NCBI GenBank assembly: GCA_965205535.1
Contig: CBDBHH010000005.1
Location: forward strand, 1,302,001-1,366,000
Length of the DNA stretch: 64,000 bases
Source: UBA8079 sp965205535
Lineage (GTDB): Bacteria; Pseudomonadota; Alphaproteobacteria; UBA6615
Direction: 5' to 3'
Shown: piece by piece, positions 1 to 8,218 of the stretch
Layout: each line of letters begins with the position of its first letter
How positions within the stretch are numbered: the stretch's first letter is position 1
Notes under the pieces: generated by a model
What the model was told of the DNA's origin: nothing
The model's database searches: none
Seen by the model: the letters and a program-made list of their open reading frames with translations, nothing else
Program-made: the position numbers and the translations under genes

Positions 1-580
1 CGAAATCACCCGCGACGATCTTATCGACTTGGAAGAGTATGGCCGGACCCGCAAGGACCGGCGCGGCGCGCTCGTGGCCCGAAAGAAAAACCGTCGTGTC
101 GAGCTCGGTCCCTATGCCACGGCCTATTTCGAGTGTTACGCGACCATGTGGCACCAGGTTCATGAGATGCTCTATATCGAGCGTGGCGGCGAGGCGCAGA
201 TCGACGACGAGCTGTCGGCTTACAACCCGCTGATTCCCAATGGCCACGAGCTGGTCGCCACGGTGATGTTCGAGATCGACGACGAGGTGCGCCGCAAGAT
301 GGTGCTGTCGAAGCTTGGCGGGGTCGAGGAGACGGCGTTCCTGAATTTCGCCGGCGAGACAATCGCAGGCGCGCCCGAGACCGATGTGGACCGCACCAAT
401 GCCGACGGCAAGGCCAGCTCGGTGCAGTTCATCCATTTCCCGTTTACCGATGCGCAGATCGCCGCCTTCCGGCAGTCAGACGCCGAAGTCACCCTGGGTT
501 TCACCCATCCCGACTATGCCCATATGACGATTCTGACCGCAGACGTGCGCACCGAGCTGGCGGGTGATTTCGATAGTTGA
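1..580 (+). CDS. DUF3501 family protein, 5' end outside window
   Basis: The reading frame is open from base 2 and its first residues in the window read EITRDDLIDLEEYGRTRKD. This matches the usual beginning of DUF3501 proteins, which start with a few residues before an EITR-like stretch, so only about two or three codons appear to be missing. The TTG at 29 is therefore unlikely to be the start. About 192 residues are visible, near the usual family length. The region KKNRRVELGP followed by FECYATMWHQVHEML is the conserved core. DUF3501 has no assigned biochemical function; in other proteobacteria it often lies beside rubrerythrin or Fe-S protein genes, which would be upstream of this window. 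It ends shortly before the convergent SH3 gene. Confidence 0.85.
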   Translation, partial: EITRDDLIDLEEYGRTRKDRRGALVARKKNRRVELGPYATAYFECYATMWHQVHEMLYIERGGEAQIDDELSAYNPLIPNGHELVATVMFEIDDEVRRKMVLSKLGGVEETAFLNFAGETIAGAPETDVDRTNADGKASSVQFIHFPFTDAQIAAFRQSDAEVTLGFTHPDYAHMTILTADVRTELAGDFDS

Positions 581-607
581 AAGTCCGTCTGCGCGCGCGT
601 CGGCAGA

Positions 608-1153
608 TCAGCGTTTGACGGCCTCGCCGTCATAGATTCCCCAGAGCGCGGACCGGGCGATCCAGCCGTCGACGCCATGGCTTGAGATCGCGATGCGGCA
701 CCATGTTGCCTCACAACCCTCCAGCGCGACGATCACACCATCCTCAACGAATGCCGCGACCGGCGCGTCGACGTCCGGCGCCTGCACGACCCGGACCCGC
801 GCGGCCGTGACCGTGGCCATCCGTTTGCCCGAGAGCATCGATTTGTGAACCCAGCCCACGGTGCCGTCCTGGATCTTGATCTGGCGCCAGTTCTCGAACT
901 CGCCGACGATTTCCGCCGGCAGTGAGCGCTGCTGCAGCACCCAGTCGATCGGATAACGTGCGCCCGGGCCTGTGCGCAGGTTGGCTTCCTTTGCACGGAT
1001 ACTGACCCAGCGCGGGATCGGCAGCCCGGAGGGGTTGTCGACTTTGGCGGGCGGGTTCTCCGCCTGCTGCGCGGCCACCGGCACGGGCGCGTTCGAAACA
1101 AGCGCCATGATTGCGAGCAGGCCAGGCAGGAAGAAAAAGGCACGAAACAACAT
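608..1153 (-). CDS. Secreted SH3-domain protein
   Basis: A 181-residue protein with an N-terminal signal peptide (MLFRAFFFLPGLLAIMALVS, then a likely cleavage after VAA around residue 30). Two bacterial SH3-like segments follow. The first, around residues 45-115, contains EANLRTGPGARYPIDWVL and GWVHKSML, the pattern of SH3_4/DUF1058 proteins; the second covers the C-terminal 60 residues and includes CRIAISSHGVDGWIARSALW. Such domains usually bind peptidoglycan or periplasmic partners. A longer upstream reading frame exists but runs antisense through the divergent dehydrogenase gene, so the ATG before the signal peptide is preferred. The 160-bp gap to that gene probably holds divergent promoters. 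Confidence 0.85.
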   Translation of the reverse strand: MLFRAFFFLPGLLAIMALVSNAPVPVAAQQAENPPAKVDNPSGLPIPRWVSIRAKEANLRTGPGARYPIDWVLQQRSLPAEIVGEFENWRQIKIQDGTVGWVHKSMLSGKRMATVTAARVRVVQAPDVDAPVAAFVEDGVIVALEGCEATWCRIAISSHGVDGWIARSALWGIYDGEAVKR

Positions 1154-1313
1154 GCCTAGCCGTCTATCCGAGGGGCGCGCGGCGGTCAAGCATCGGAAAT
1201 TGGCGGGTGCGCTTGCGTCGAAGGGGGCTTCCGCGATAATCGGGGCGGCGGAGAGATTGCGCGGCGGTACGAACGGGAAACCGGGATCGGCCGGTCGCGT
1301 GTTTAGGGGGAAC

Positions 1314-2300
1314 ATGTCGGACAACAAGCCCATTGTCGTCGTCACGCGCCGGCTTCCAGAGGCGACGGAAGCGCGGATGAAGGAGCTGTTCGACACGCGC
1401 CTGAACGATGCCGATACGCCCATGGATGAAGGCGCGCTGGTGGCCGCGATGCAGGAGGCCGACGTGCTCGTGCCGACGGTGACCGACCATATCAGCGCGC
1501 GCCTCATTGGCGAGGCCGGAGAACGTCTGAAGCTGATCGCCAATTACGGCAACGGGATCGACAATATCGATCTGCCCGCGGCGCGCGAGCGGGGCATTAC
1601 GGTCACCAACACGCCGGGTGTCCTGACCGAGGACACAGCCGACATGAACATGGCGCTGATCCTGGCGGTACCGCGCCGTCTGCGCGAGGGCGCGCAGCTT
1701 ATCCGTTCGGGCGAATGGCAAGGCTGGTCGCCGACCCTTCTGCCGGGCAGCCGGATCTGGGGCAAGCGCCTGGGGATCGTCGGCATGGGCCGGATCGGTA
1801 CTGCGCTGGCCCGCCGGGCCCGGGGCTTCGGGCTCAAGATCCACTATCACAATCGCCGCCCGGCCCATCCGGATGTGGTGGAAGAGCTCGACGCGACCTA
1901 TTGGGAATCCCTCGACCAGATGCTGGCGCGGGTCGATATCGTCTCGGTGAATTGTCCGCGTACGCCGGCGACATATCATCTCCTGTCGCGCCGCCGCCTG
2001 GCGCTGCTCCAGCCCCACGCTTTCATCGTCAACACCTCGCGCGGCGAGGTGATCGACGAGCGCGCGTTGGGCGACATGATCTCGGCCGGCCAGATCGCCG
2101 GCGCCGGTCTCGATGTTTTCGAGCATGAACCCGCTGTGGATCCGCGCCTGATGGCTGCCGACAATGTGCTCCTGCTGCCCCATCTGAGTTCCGCCACGGT
2201 CGAGGGGCGCCAGGAAATGGGGGAGAAGGTGGTGATCAACATCCGCACCTTCGTCGACGGCCACACGCCACCCGACCGGGTGCTGGAGACAATGTTCTGA
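1314..2300 (+). CDS. D-isomer-specific 2-hydroxyacid dehydrogenase (glyoxylate/hydroxypyruvate reductase type)
   Basis: A 328-residue NAD(P)H-dependent dehydrogenase acting on 2-oxoacids such as glyoxylate or hydroxypyruvate. The dinucleotide-binding motif GIVGMGRIGTALARRARGFG lies around residues 155-175. The conserved NTSRGEVIDERAL segment follows, and the catalytic Arg, Glu and His are in NCPRTPATYHL, AGLDVFEHEP and LLPHLSSATVEGR. Length is normal for the GyaR/GhrA-like family. ATG at 1314 follows GGGGGAAC and gives the expected start (MSDNKPIVVVTRRLPEATE); longer in-frame versions overlap the divergent SH3 gene. The exact substrate cannot be read from sequence. Confidence 0.9.
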   Translation: MSDNKPIVVVTRRLPEATEARMKELFDTRLNDADTPMDEGALVAAMQEADVLVPTVTDHISARLIGEAGERLKLIANYGNGIDNIDLPAARERGITVTNTPGVLTEDTADMNMALILAVPRRLREGAQLIRSGEWQGWSPTLLPGSRIWGKRLGIVGMGRIGTALARRARGFGLKIHYHNRRPAHPDVVEELDATYWESLDQMLARVDIVSVNCPRTPATYHLLSRRRLALLQPHAFIVNTSRGEVIDERALGDMISAGQIAGAGLDVFEHEPAVDPRLMAADNVLLLPHLSSATVEGRQEMGEKVVINIRTFVDGHTPPDRVLETMF

Positions 2301-2316
2301 GCGTGGGGGCACTCGA

Positions 2317-2607
2317 CTATTTGTCGTTTGCGTCCTCTTCGTCGTCCGGAAGAAGCCGCGAGCGATAGCGCGATGCTTCCAGTCGATCGATCTCGCGTTC
2401 CTCGGGCGTCATCCGTCGCTGGATGATGTATTCGATACCGATGGCCACCAGGACAATAGCCGTGATGCCGGTCCAGAGGATTGATTCCGGGTCCCCTTCG
2501 AACAGGAGCCCGGTCACGAGACCGCGAATCACCACCGCAAACACAGCGATCACCAGCATCGTAAGCAGGACCGCATACCCGATGATGAACGCGTTTCTCT
2601 GTTTCAC
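2317..2607 (-). CDS. Small two-helix membrane protein, translationally coupled to moeB
   Basis: A 96-residue protein of unknown function. The GTG start at 2607 overlaps the moeB stop in a GTGA arrangement, so translation is probably coupled to moeB. Two hydrophobic segments are visible: roughly residues 7-28 (IIGYAVLLTMLVIAVFAVVI) and 40-60 (ILWTGITAIVLVAIGIEYII). They are followed by a charged cytosolic tail rich in Arg, Asp and Glu that ends DDEEDANDK. No enzymatic motif is seen. A much longer frame upstream in the same phase is antisense noise from moeB and cysK. The position as last gene of the moeB operon is the only hint of role. Confidence 0.7.
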   Translation of the reverse strand: MKQRNAFIIGYAVLLTMLVIAVFAVVIRGLVTGLLFEGDPESILWTGITAIVLVAIGIEYIIQRRMTPEEREIDRLEASRYRSRLLPDDEEDANDK

Positions 2608-3368
2608 CGTTTCTGCCCGCACAGTTCGCAGTCCGGGTTTTGCGGCACGTTGATCGTGTGAAAGTCCGTGTTCAGCGCATCGTAGATCAGCATCCGCCCG
2701 GCCAGGCTCTCGCCCAGCCCGAGCAATTCCTTGAGCACCTCGGTGGTCTGCAGCGACCCCATGACGCCGGCCAGCGCGCCCAGAATGCCGGCCTCCTCGC
2801 AGCGCGGCACCAGGTCGTCGGGGGGTGCCTCGGGGAAGATGCAGCGGTAGCACGCGGTGGGCGCGTCGTCGTCGCGCCGGAAGGTGAAGAGCTGGCCTTC
2901 GAAACGCAGCATCGCGGCGGCGACCAGCGGGATGTCTGCCCCATAACAAAGTTCGTTGAGCAGGTAGCGCGTGTCGAAATTGTCCGACCCGTCGGCGACC
3001 AGGTCGTAGCCGGCGAGGATCTCGGCGGCGTTGTCGGCGTCGAGGCGCATGTCGTGGGTGATGACATTGATGCCCGGGTTGAGGTCGGCGATTGTCTCTT
3101 TCGCGGATTCGGTCTTCTGCCGGCCCACGGAGCCTGTGGCATGGACGATCTGGCGCTGCAGATTGGTGAGGTCGACCTCGTCGTCGTCGACGATGCCCAG
3201 CGTGCCGACCCCCGCGGCGGCGAGATACATGAGCAGGGGCGCGCCCAGCCCGCCCGCGCCCACGACCAGCACGCGGGAATCGAGCAGCTTCTCCTGCCCC
3301 TCCTCGCCGACCTCGTCGAGGATCAGGTGGCGGGCGTAGCGGTGAAACTGCTCGTCGTTTAGTTCCAT
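2604..3368 (-). CDS. moeB: MoeB/ThiF-family adenylyltransferase
   Basis: A 254-residue E1-like enzyme that adenylates the C-terminal Gly-Gly of a small sulfur carrier (MoaD or ThiS type) for molybdopterin or thiamine synthesis. It opens with the typical YARHLILDEVGEEGQEKL. The ATP-binding loop VVGAGGLGAPLLMYLAAAGV spans about residues 34-53, and the acidic DxxDLTNLQRQ strand follows. The two zinc-binding pairs CYRC (about 169-172) and CELC near the C-terminus are both intact, and a cysteine sits in VPRCEEAGILGALAGVMGS. Whether it serves MoaD, ThiS or a cysteine-pathway carrier is open; the neighbouring cysK makes a sulfur-related role reasonable. It lies 24 bp after cysK on the same strand. 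Confidence 0.9.
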   Translation of the reverse strand: MELNDEQFHRYARHLILDEVGEEGQEKLLDSRVLVVGAGGLGAPLLMYLAAAGVGTLGIVDDDEVDLTNLQRQIVHATGSVGRQKTESAKETIADLNPGINVITHDMRLDADNAAEILAGYDLVADGSDNFDTRYLLNELCYGADIPLVAAAMLRFEGQLFTFRRDDDAPTACYRCIFPEAPPDDLVPRCEEAGILGALAGVMGSLQTTEVLKELLGLGESLAGRMLIYDALNTDFHTINVPQNPDCELCGQKR

Positions 3369-3392
3369 GCGTCGCGTTCCATAAGCGCTGCC

Positions 3393-4364
3393 CTAGAGCC
3401 CCTCGAACAGAGCCGTAGACAGGTAGCGTTCGGCGAAGGATGGCAGGATGACCACCATCAGTTTGCCGGCCATTTCGTCGCGTGCACCCACTTCGATCGC
3501 GGCGGCCAGTGCGGCGCCCGAGGAGATGCCCACCGGGATGCCCTCGAGGCTGGCGAGTTTGCGCGCGGTGACGAAGGCGGTCTCGTTGGCGATCGGCAGG
3601 ACCTCGTCGTAGATCTTCGTATTGAGGATATCCGGCACGAACCCCGTGCCGATCCCCTGGAGCATATGGGGCCCGGCCGGGCCGCCCGACAGGACCGCGC
3701 TGTCTTCGGGTTCCACGGCGACGACGTGCAGGCCGGGTTTGCGCTCCTTCAGGACTTCGGCGGTGCCCGTGATGGTGCCGCCGGTACCCACGCCGGCCAC
3801 GAACACATCCACCGCGCCGTCGGTATCTTTCCAGATTTCCTCGGCCGTGGTGTGCCGGTGGATTTCGGGATTCGCCGGGTTCTGGAACTGCTGCAGCATG
3901 ATCGCATTGTCGGTCGTGTCGACGATCTCCTGGGCCCGTGCGATGGCGCCGGGCATGCGGTCGGCGGCCGGGGTCAGCACCAGCTCCGCGCCGAGCAACG
4001 CGAGCATCTTGCGGCGCTCCTGGGACATGGAGTCCGGCATCACCAGGATGCAGCGGTAGCCGCGTGCCGCGCACACAAACGCCAGCGCGATGCCCGTATT
4101 GCCCGATGTGGGTTCGACGATCACCGACCCCGGGCCGATCTTACCCTCGGCTTCGGCGGCGGAGATCATCGCGTTGCCGATACGGTCCTTGACCGAGGCG
4201 AGCGGGTTGAAGAACTCAAGCTTGGCGACCAGTTCCGCCTTGCAGCCCTCGGCTTCGGCGAGGCGCGGGATGCGGACGAGCGGCGTGGCGCCGATCGTGT
4301 CGACGACTGAATCGTAGATGCGACCGCGGAATTCGGCAGGCTCGTTCTGTTTGGCAGTGGACAT
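3393..4364 (-). CDS. cysK: Cysteine synthase A (O-acetylserine sulfhydrylase)
   Basis: A 323-residue PLP enzyme converting O-acetylserine and sulfide to cysteine in the cytosol. The PLP lysine is in NPLASVKDRIGNAMI around residue 55. The substrate loop PTSGNTGIALAF and the phosphate-binding glycine loop GVGTGGTITGT are intact, and the PLP-ring serine is in GISSGAALAAA. The start at 4364 (MSTAKQNEPAEFRGRIYDSV) gives normal family length; longer upstream frames overlap the Rrf2 gene. The Rrf2-type regulator begins the same operon 38 bp upstream, which suggests sulfur- or cysteine-responsive control, as with CymR in Bacillus (inference). Confidence 0.94.
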   Translation of the reverse strand: MSTAKQNEPAEFRGRIYDSVVDTIGATPLVRIPRLAEAEGCKAELVAKLEFFNPLASVKDRIGNAMISAAEAEGKIGPGSVIVEPTSGNTGIALAFVCAARGYRCILVMPDSMSQERRKMLALLGAELVLTPAADRMPGAIARAQEIVDTTDNAIMLQQFQNPANPEIHRHTTAEEIWKDTDGAVDVFVAGVGTGGTITGTAEVLKERKPGLHVVAVEPEDSAVLSGGPAGPHMLQGIGTGFVPDILNTKIYDEVLPIANETAFVTARKLASLEGIPVGISSGAALAAAIEVGARDEMAGKLMVVILPSFAERYLSTALFEGL

Positions 4365-4401
4365 GAAGCAGGTTTCCGTAAAATTTGGGTCTGGTCGTTG
4401 G

Positions 4402-4857
4402 CTAGATCGTGTAGTCGATGCGGTCCGGTTCTTCGCTCTCGACCCCGGCATCGCGCGCGCGGTTGCAAAGGTCCTGGATCGTGATCTTTTCAAGCTGTTC
4501 CATGCAATCCTCGGCCATTTCGCGCCACAGGGGGCGCACGACCTCGAGGCCGAGCGGTGAGCCGTCGGCGCCGTCGGTCGGGTCGTCGCGGGCCTCCATC
4601 TCAAGGATCACCCGGACGATATCTGCCAGCGTGATACGGCGGCGCTCACGCGCCAGCCGGTAGCCGCCGCGCGGGCCGCGCACGCCGGTCAGGACGCCGG
4701 CGCGTACCAGGTTCTGCAACACCTGCTCGAGATACCGGCGGGGAATGCCCTGGCGGCGCGTGATTTCGCGGCTCTGAACCGGTGCCGGGCCGGCGTGATA
4801 GGCGATATCGAGGACCGCCTCGATGGCAAACAGGGTTTTTCGTGACAAACGGAACAT
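4402..4857 (-). CDS. Rrf2-family transcriptional regulator
   Basis: A 151-residue winged-helix DNA-binding protein. The N-terminus MFRLSRKTLFAIEAVLDIAY is the typical Rrf2 opening, and the recognition region SREITRRQGIPRRYLEQVLQ is followed by the wing GVRGPRGGYRLAR (residues about 30-75). The three clustered cysteines that hold the Fe-S cluster in IscR or NsrR are absent: only two cysteines are present (DCMEQ and DLCNRA), both late in the chain. It therefore resembles the cluster-free CymR-type branch. Position directly upstream of cysK suggests that it controls sulfur assimilation, but this is inferred from context only. Confidence 0.88.
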   Translation of the reverse strand: MFRLSRKTLFAIEAVLDIAYHAGPAPVQSREITRRQGIPRRYLEQVLQNLVRAGVLTGVRGPRGGYRLARERRRITLADIVRVILEMEARDDPTDGADGSPLGLEVVRPLWREMAEDCMEQLEKITIQDLCNRARDAGVESEEPDRIDYTI

Positions 4858-4860
4858 GGA

Positions 4861-5334
4861 TTAGCTCTTTTTGTTCTTGTCGGCGGTGCCGGTCGAGCCG
4901 AAACCTCCCGCACCACGCGCGGTGTCGGACAGATTGCCGGTCTCGCGCCAGGTGGCCTGCGTGACCGGCGCGATGACCATCTGGGCGACCCGCATGCCCC
5001 GGTCGACCGTGAAGGCTTCGGCGCCGTGGTTGATCAGGATGACACCGACCTCGCCGCGATAATCGGCGTCGATGGTGCCCGGCGTATTGACGAGGGAAAC
5101 ACCGTTGCGCAACGCCAGGCCCGAGCGCGGCCTGATCTGGGCCTCGTAGCCGGACGGCAGCGCGATGGCCAGGCCGGTGGGGATCAGCGCGCGTTCACCC
5201 GGTGCAAGCACCACATCGTCCGTCACCGCCGCGCGCAGGTCCATGCCGGCGGCGTCCTCGGTTTCATAGGAAGGCAGTTCGAGATCTGCGCCATGGGGCA
5301 GGCGCGTGACCGCAACTTCAACCGGTCCGCTCAT
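4861..5334 (-). CDS. dut: Deoxyuridine 5'-triphosphate nucleotidohydrolase
   Basis: A 157-residue dUTPase that hydrolyses dUTP to dUMP, preventing uracil incorporation and supplying dTMP synthesis. All five trimeric dUTPase motifs are visible: AGMDLRAA, RPRSGLALRNG, NTPGTIDADYRGEVGVIL, RVAQMVIAP and the C-terminal ARGAGGFGSTG arm that closes over the active site. Length is normal. The start codon overlaps the coaBC stop (ATGA), a pairing common in alphaproteobacteria, and the Rrf2 gene begins 3 bp beyond its stop, so the three genes are probably cotranscribed. Confidence 0.96.
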   Translation of the reverse strand: MSGPVEVAVTRLPHGADLELPSYETEDAAGMDLRAAVTDDVVLAPGERALIPTGLAIALPSGYEAQIRPRSGLALRNGVSLVNTPGTIDADYRGEVGVILINHGAEAFTVDRGMRVAQMVIAPVTQATWRETGNLSDTARGAGGFGSTGTADKNKKS

Positions 5335-6536
5335 TCACTTGTCTCCAGTGTCTTTGCGATACGTTCGCCCAGGCGGTTGGCGACGTCCGTCTTCGACATG
5401 CGCGGCCAGTCCTCCACCCCGTCGGCGCTGACCAGGTGGATCGTGTTGTCGTCGCCGCCAAAGGTGCCCGTCTCGGGCGAGACGTCGTTGGCGAGTATCC
5501 AGTCGCAACCCTTGCGTTCGCGCTTGGCGCTCGCATGTTCGATCACCCGTTCGGTCTCGGCCGCGAAGCCGATGACGAGGCCGGGCCGGGTGTTGGTTGC
5601 CGCGGCAAGCGTCGCGAGAATGTCGGGATTCTCTGCCATCTCGAGGGCCGGCGGGCCGCCACCGTTTTTCTTGAGTTTCTCGCCGGCCGTTTGGGCAACC
5701 CGCCAGTCGGCGACGGCGGCAGCACATACGGCCACATCGGCGGGCAGGGCGGCCTCACAGGCAGCCAGCATATCGCGCGCGCTCTCGACCCGGACAACGG
5801 TCACGCCGGGCGGGTCGGGCTGGTTGGTCGGTCCCGAGACAAGCGTGGTGACCGCGCCGCGGCTGGCCAGTGCCGCGGCAATCGCATGGCCCTGGCGGCC
5901 GGAAGAACGGTTGGCGATGTAACGCACGGGGTCGATCGGTTCGTGAGTAGGGCCGCTGGTCACCAGCGCACGCCGGCCCGAAAGCGGTGCGCTAGATTGA
6001 AAAAAATCCGATACCGCGGCGGCGATGTCGTCGGGTTCCGACAGGCGCCCAAGGCCGTATTCACCGCAGGCCATGTCGCCTTCCTCGGGACCGATCACAT
6101 GGACGCCGCGTTGCCGCAGGGTCTCGAGATTGGCCTGGGTGGCGGCGTGTTCCCACATCCGGACATTCATCGCCGGCGCCACCATGACGTCCTTGTCGGT
6201 GGCGAGCAGCACGGTCGAGGCCAGATCGTCGGCCTGGCCGTGAGTCATCTTGGCGAGGATATCGGCGGTCGCGGGGGCGACGACCAGCAAATCCGCATCG
6301 CGCGACAGCTGGATATGGCCCATCTCGGCCTCGTCGGTAAGGGAGAAGAGATCGGTATAGACCTTGTCCTCACTCAGCGCGGCGAGAGACAGCGGTGTGA
6401 CGAATTGTGACCCGCCGCGTGTCAGGACGCAGCGCACGTCCGCGCCGCGTTCGCGCAGGCGGCGTACGAGCTCGAGGCTCTTGTAGGCGGCAATGCCACC
6501 GCTGACGATCAGCAGGATCCGTTTGCCATGCAACAT
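5331..6536 (-). CDS. coaBC: Bifunctional phosphopantothenoylcysteine decarboxylase / phosphopantothenate-cysteine ligase
   Basis: A 401-residue coenzyme A biosynthesis enzyme. The N-terminal flavoprotein decarboxylase (about 1-185) has GGIAAYKSLELVRRL, the catalytic His in EMGHIQLSRDADL, PAMNVRMWEHAATQANL and the active-site cysteine in GDMACGEYGLGRL. The C-terminal ligase half has VTSGPTHEPIDPVRYIANRS, the AAAVADWR segment, KLKKNG and VIGFAAET. ATG at 6536 gives MLHGKRILLIVSGGIAAYKS, the expected start; longer frames run into unrelated intergenic sequence. The gene is 113 bp downstream of ubiB on the same strand and overlaps dut by 4 bp. Confidence 0.95.
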   Translation of the reverse strand: MLHGKRILLIVSGGIAAYKSLELVRRLRERGADVRCVLTRGGSQFVTPLSLAALSEDKVYTDLFSLTDEAEMGHIQLSRDADLLVVAPATADILAKMTHGQADDLASTVLLATDKDVMVAPAMNVRMWEHAATQANLETLRQRGVHVIGPEEGDMACGEYGLGRLSEPDDIAAAVSDFFQSSAPLSGRRALVTSGPTHEPIDPVRYIANRSSGRQGHAIAAALASRGAVTTLVSGPTNQPDPPGVTVVRVESARDMLAACEAALPADVAVCAAAVADWRVAQTAGEKLKKNGGGPPALEMAENPDILATLAAATNTRPGLVIGFAAETERVIEHASAKRERKGCDWILANDVSPETGTFGGDDNTIHLVSADGVEDWPRMSKTDVANRLGERIAKTLETSE

Positions 6537-6649
6537 CGGGAGAATCTCCACATATAGCCCGGTTAAAGGGGCGAGCGCGTAATCTACGAAAACTATATGT
6601 AGATAGATAGGGTTTTCGCCGCGCTCGGCAACAACGCAACCGGCGCGCG

Positions 6650-8212
6650 TTAACTCACGAGTTCGATGAGTATCAGGCCGGCAAGCACGGCCACGGCAAC
6701 CCACAGCGGCCATTGGAGGGTGCCGCCGCGCCCCAGGTCGAGCCTGACCTCGCCGTCGGCGATACGTGTGGCGGCCTGCTCTATCGCCTCGACTGCCCCG
6801 GGCAGCCTTGTGGCGGCATGGATCACGTCGGCAGTTATCTCGGCCATCCGGGCTTCCGGCCCGCGATGTTCGCGCATCCATTCCTCGACCAGCGGCAATG
6901 CCAGGTGCCACATGTTCAGTTCCGGTGCGAGGCGGCGCCCGACGCCCTCGGCGAGCAGCATGGTCTTTTGCAGCAGCAGGAGCTCGGGCTGCGCTTCCAT
7001 GTCGAACCGCTCGGAGACCTGGAACAGCTGCGCCAGCAGTCGGGCGATCGATATCTCGCTGGGCGGGCGGTCGAAGATCGGCTCGCCGATCGCGCGGATC
7101 GCCTGGTGAAACACCTGCCGATCCGTGCTGGCCGGGACGTAGTTGGCCTGGAAGTGAACGTCCGCGACGCGTTCATAGTCACCGGTGACGAAACCGAGCA
7201 GCATGTCGGCCAGGAAATAGCGGGTGCGCCGGTCGATCCGGCCCATGATCCCGAAATCGACGACGCACAGCGCGCCGTCTTCGCGCACGAACGCGTTTCC
7301 GGGGTGCATGTCGGCATGGAAGAAGCCGTCGCGGAAGACCTGCAGAAAGAAGGATTCCGATGCCTTGCGCACGATCGCCTCGAGGTCGTGGCCCGCCGCG
7401 ACCAGCGCGTCGACGTCGTGCACCGGAATGCCGGAGATCCACTCGGTGGTCAGGACCCTGCGCCCGGTCCGTTCCCAATCGATCGTGGGGACGACATACA
7501 TCGGGTCGTCCTCGAAATTCCCGTGTAACTCCGAGGCCGCCGCACCTTCCATGCGCAGGTCCATCTCCCAGCGCAGGCTCTCGGCGAAGGTCTCGACGGC
7601 GACCACCGGTTTTAAACGGCGTAATCGTGGCTGGGTCGTCTCGGCGACGTCGGCGATCCAGCGGAAAAGGTCCAGATCGCGCTCCACGGCGCGTTCGATG
7701 CCCGGCCGCAGGACTTTGACCGCGACCTCCCTGGTTTCACGGGTATCGGGGTTATCTTCCGATGCGGGTTCGCGAATGCGCGCGGCATGCACCTGTGCGA
7801 TCGATGCGGCCGCGACGGGCTCGTCCTCGAAATGCTCGAAGATGTCCTCGATCGGGCGTTCGAACTCCGCCTCGATGGCGGCGCGTGCCTCGGTGCTCGA
7901 GAATGGCGGCAACCGGTCCTGCAGGCTCGACAGATCATTGGCGATGCTTTCGCCGACCAGATCGGGCCGCGTGCTCAGCATCTGGCCGAATTTGATGAAA
8001 CTGGGCCCGAGATCCTGGAGTGCCCGGGCCAGGCGCTCACCAGGGCGGAGGTCGCGGATGCCGGGCGCGGTGCGGAACCCCGACAGGACCCGTGCGGCGA
8101 ACACGAGGCCGCCGGTGGCCGGCAGCCAGTCGGCGGGAAACAGCGCGTCGTAGCGCGCCAGCGTGCGCGCGATCGCGATCAGCCGGAATATGTTTCGGAG
8201 CGCCCGCAGCAT
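6650..8212 (-). CDS. ubiB: UbiB family ubiquinone biosynthesis protein
   Basis: A 520-residue ABC1/UbiB atypical kinase-like protein needed for ubiquinone synthesis at the inner membrane. The family KxGQ motif is in SFIKFGQMLSTRPDLVG (about 75-91), followed by the alanine-rich loop EPVAAASIAQVHAARI and the DFG-like VVDFGIMGRIDRRTRYF. The C-terminal 20 residues form a transmembrane anchor (WPLWVAVAVLAGLILIELVS). It starts 6 bp after ubiE, and the ubiE-ubiB pair facing mutM is a standard alphaproteobacterial arrangement. UbiB is thought to be an ATPase that assists lipid intermediates rather than a hydroxylase. Confidence 0.95.
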   Translation of the reverse strand: MLRALRNIFRLIAIARTLARYDALFPADWLPATGGLVFAARVLSGFRTAPGIRDLRPGERLARALQDLGPSFIKFGQMLSTRPDLVGESIANDLSSLQDRLPPFSSTEARAAIEAEFERPIEDIFEHFEDEPVAAASIAQVHAARIREPASEDNPDTRETREVAVKVLRPGIERAVERDLDLFRWIADVAETTQPRLRRLKPVVAVETFAESLRWEMDLRMEGAAASELHGNFEDDPMYVVPTIDWERTGRRVLTTEWISGIPVHDVDALVAAGHDLEAIVRKASESFFLQVFRDGFFHADMHPGNAFVREDGALCVVDFGIMGRIDRRTRYFLADMLLGFVTGDYERVADVHFQANYVPASTDRQVFHQAIRAIGEPIFDRPPSEISIARLLAQLFQVSERFDMEAQPELLLLQKTMLLAEGVGRRLAPELNMWHLALPLVEEWMREHRGPEARMAEITADVIHAATRLPGAVEAIEQAATRIADGEVRLDLGRGGTLQWPLWVAVAVLAGLILIELVS

Positions 8213-8218
8213 CGTCGG

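Noticed and set aside
2317..4074. 585-codon minus frame through moeB and cysK
   Set aside because: Only its last 96 codons form a plausible protein; the rest is out of frame with two clear enzymes.
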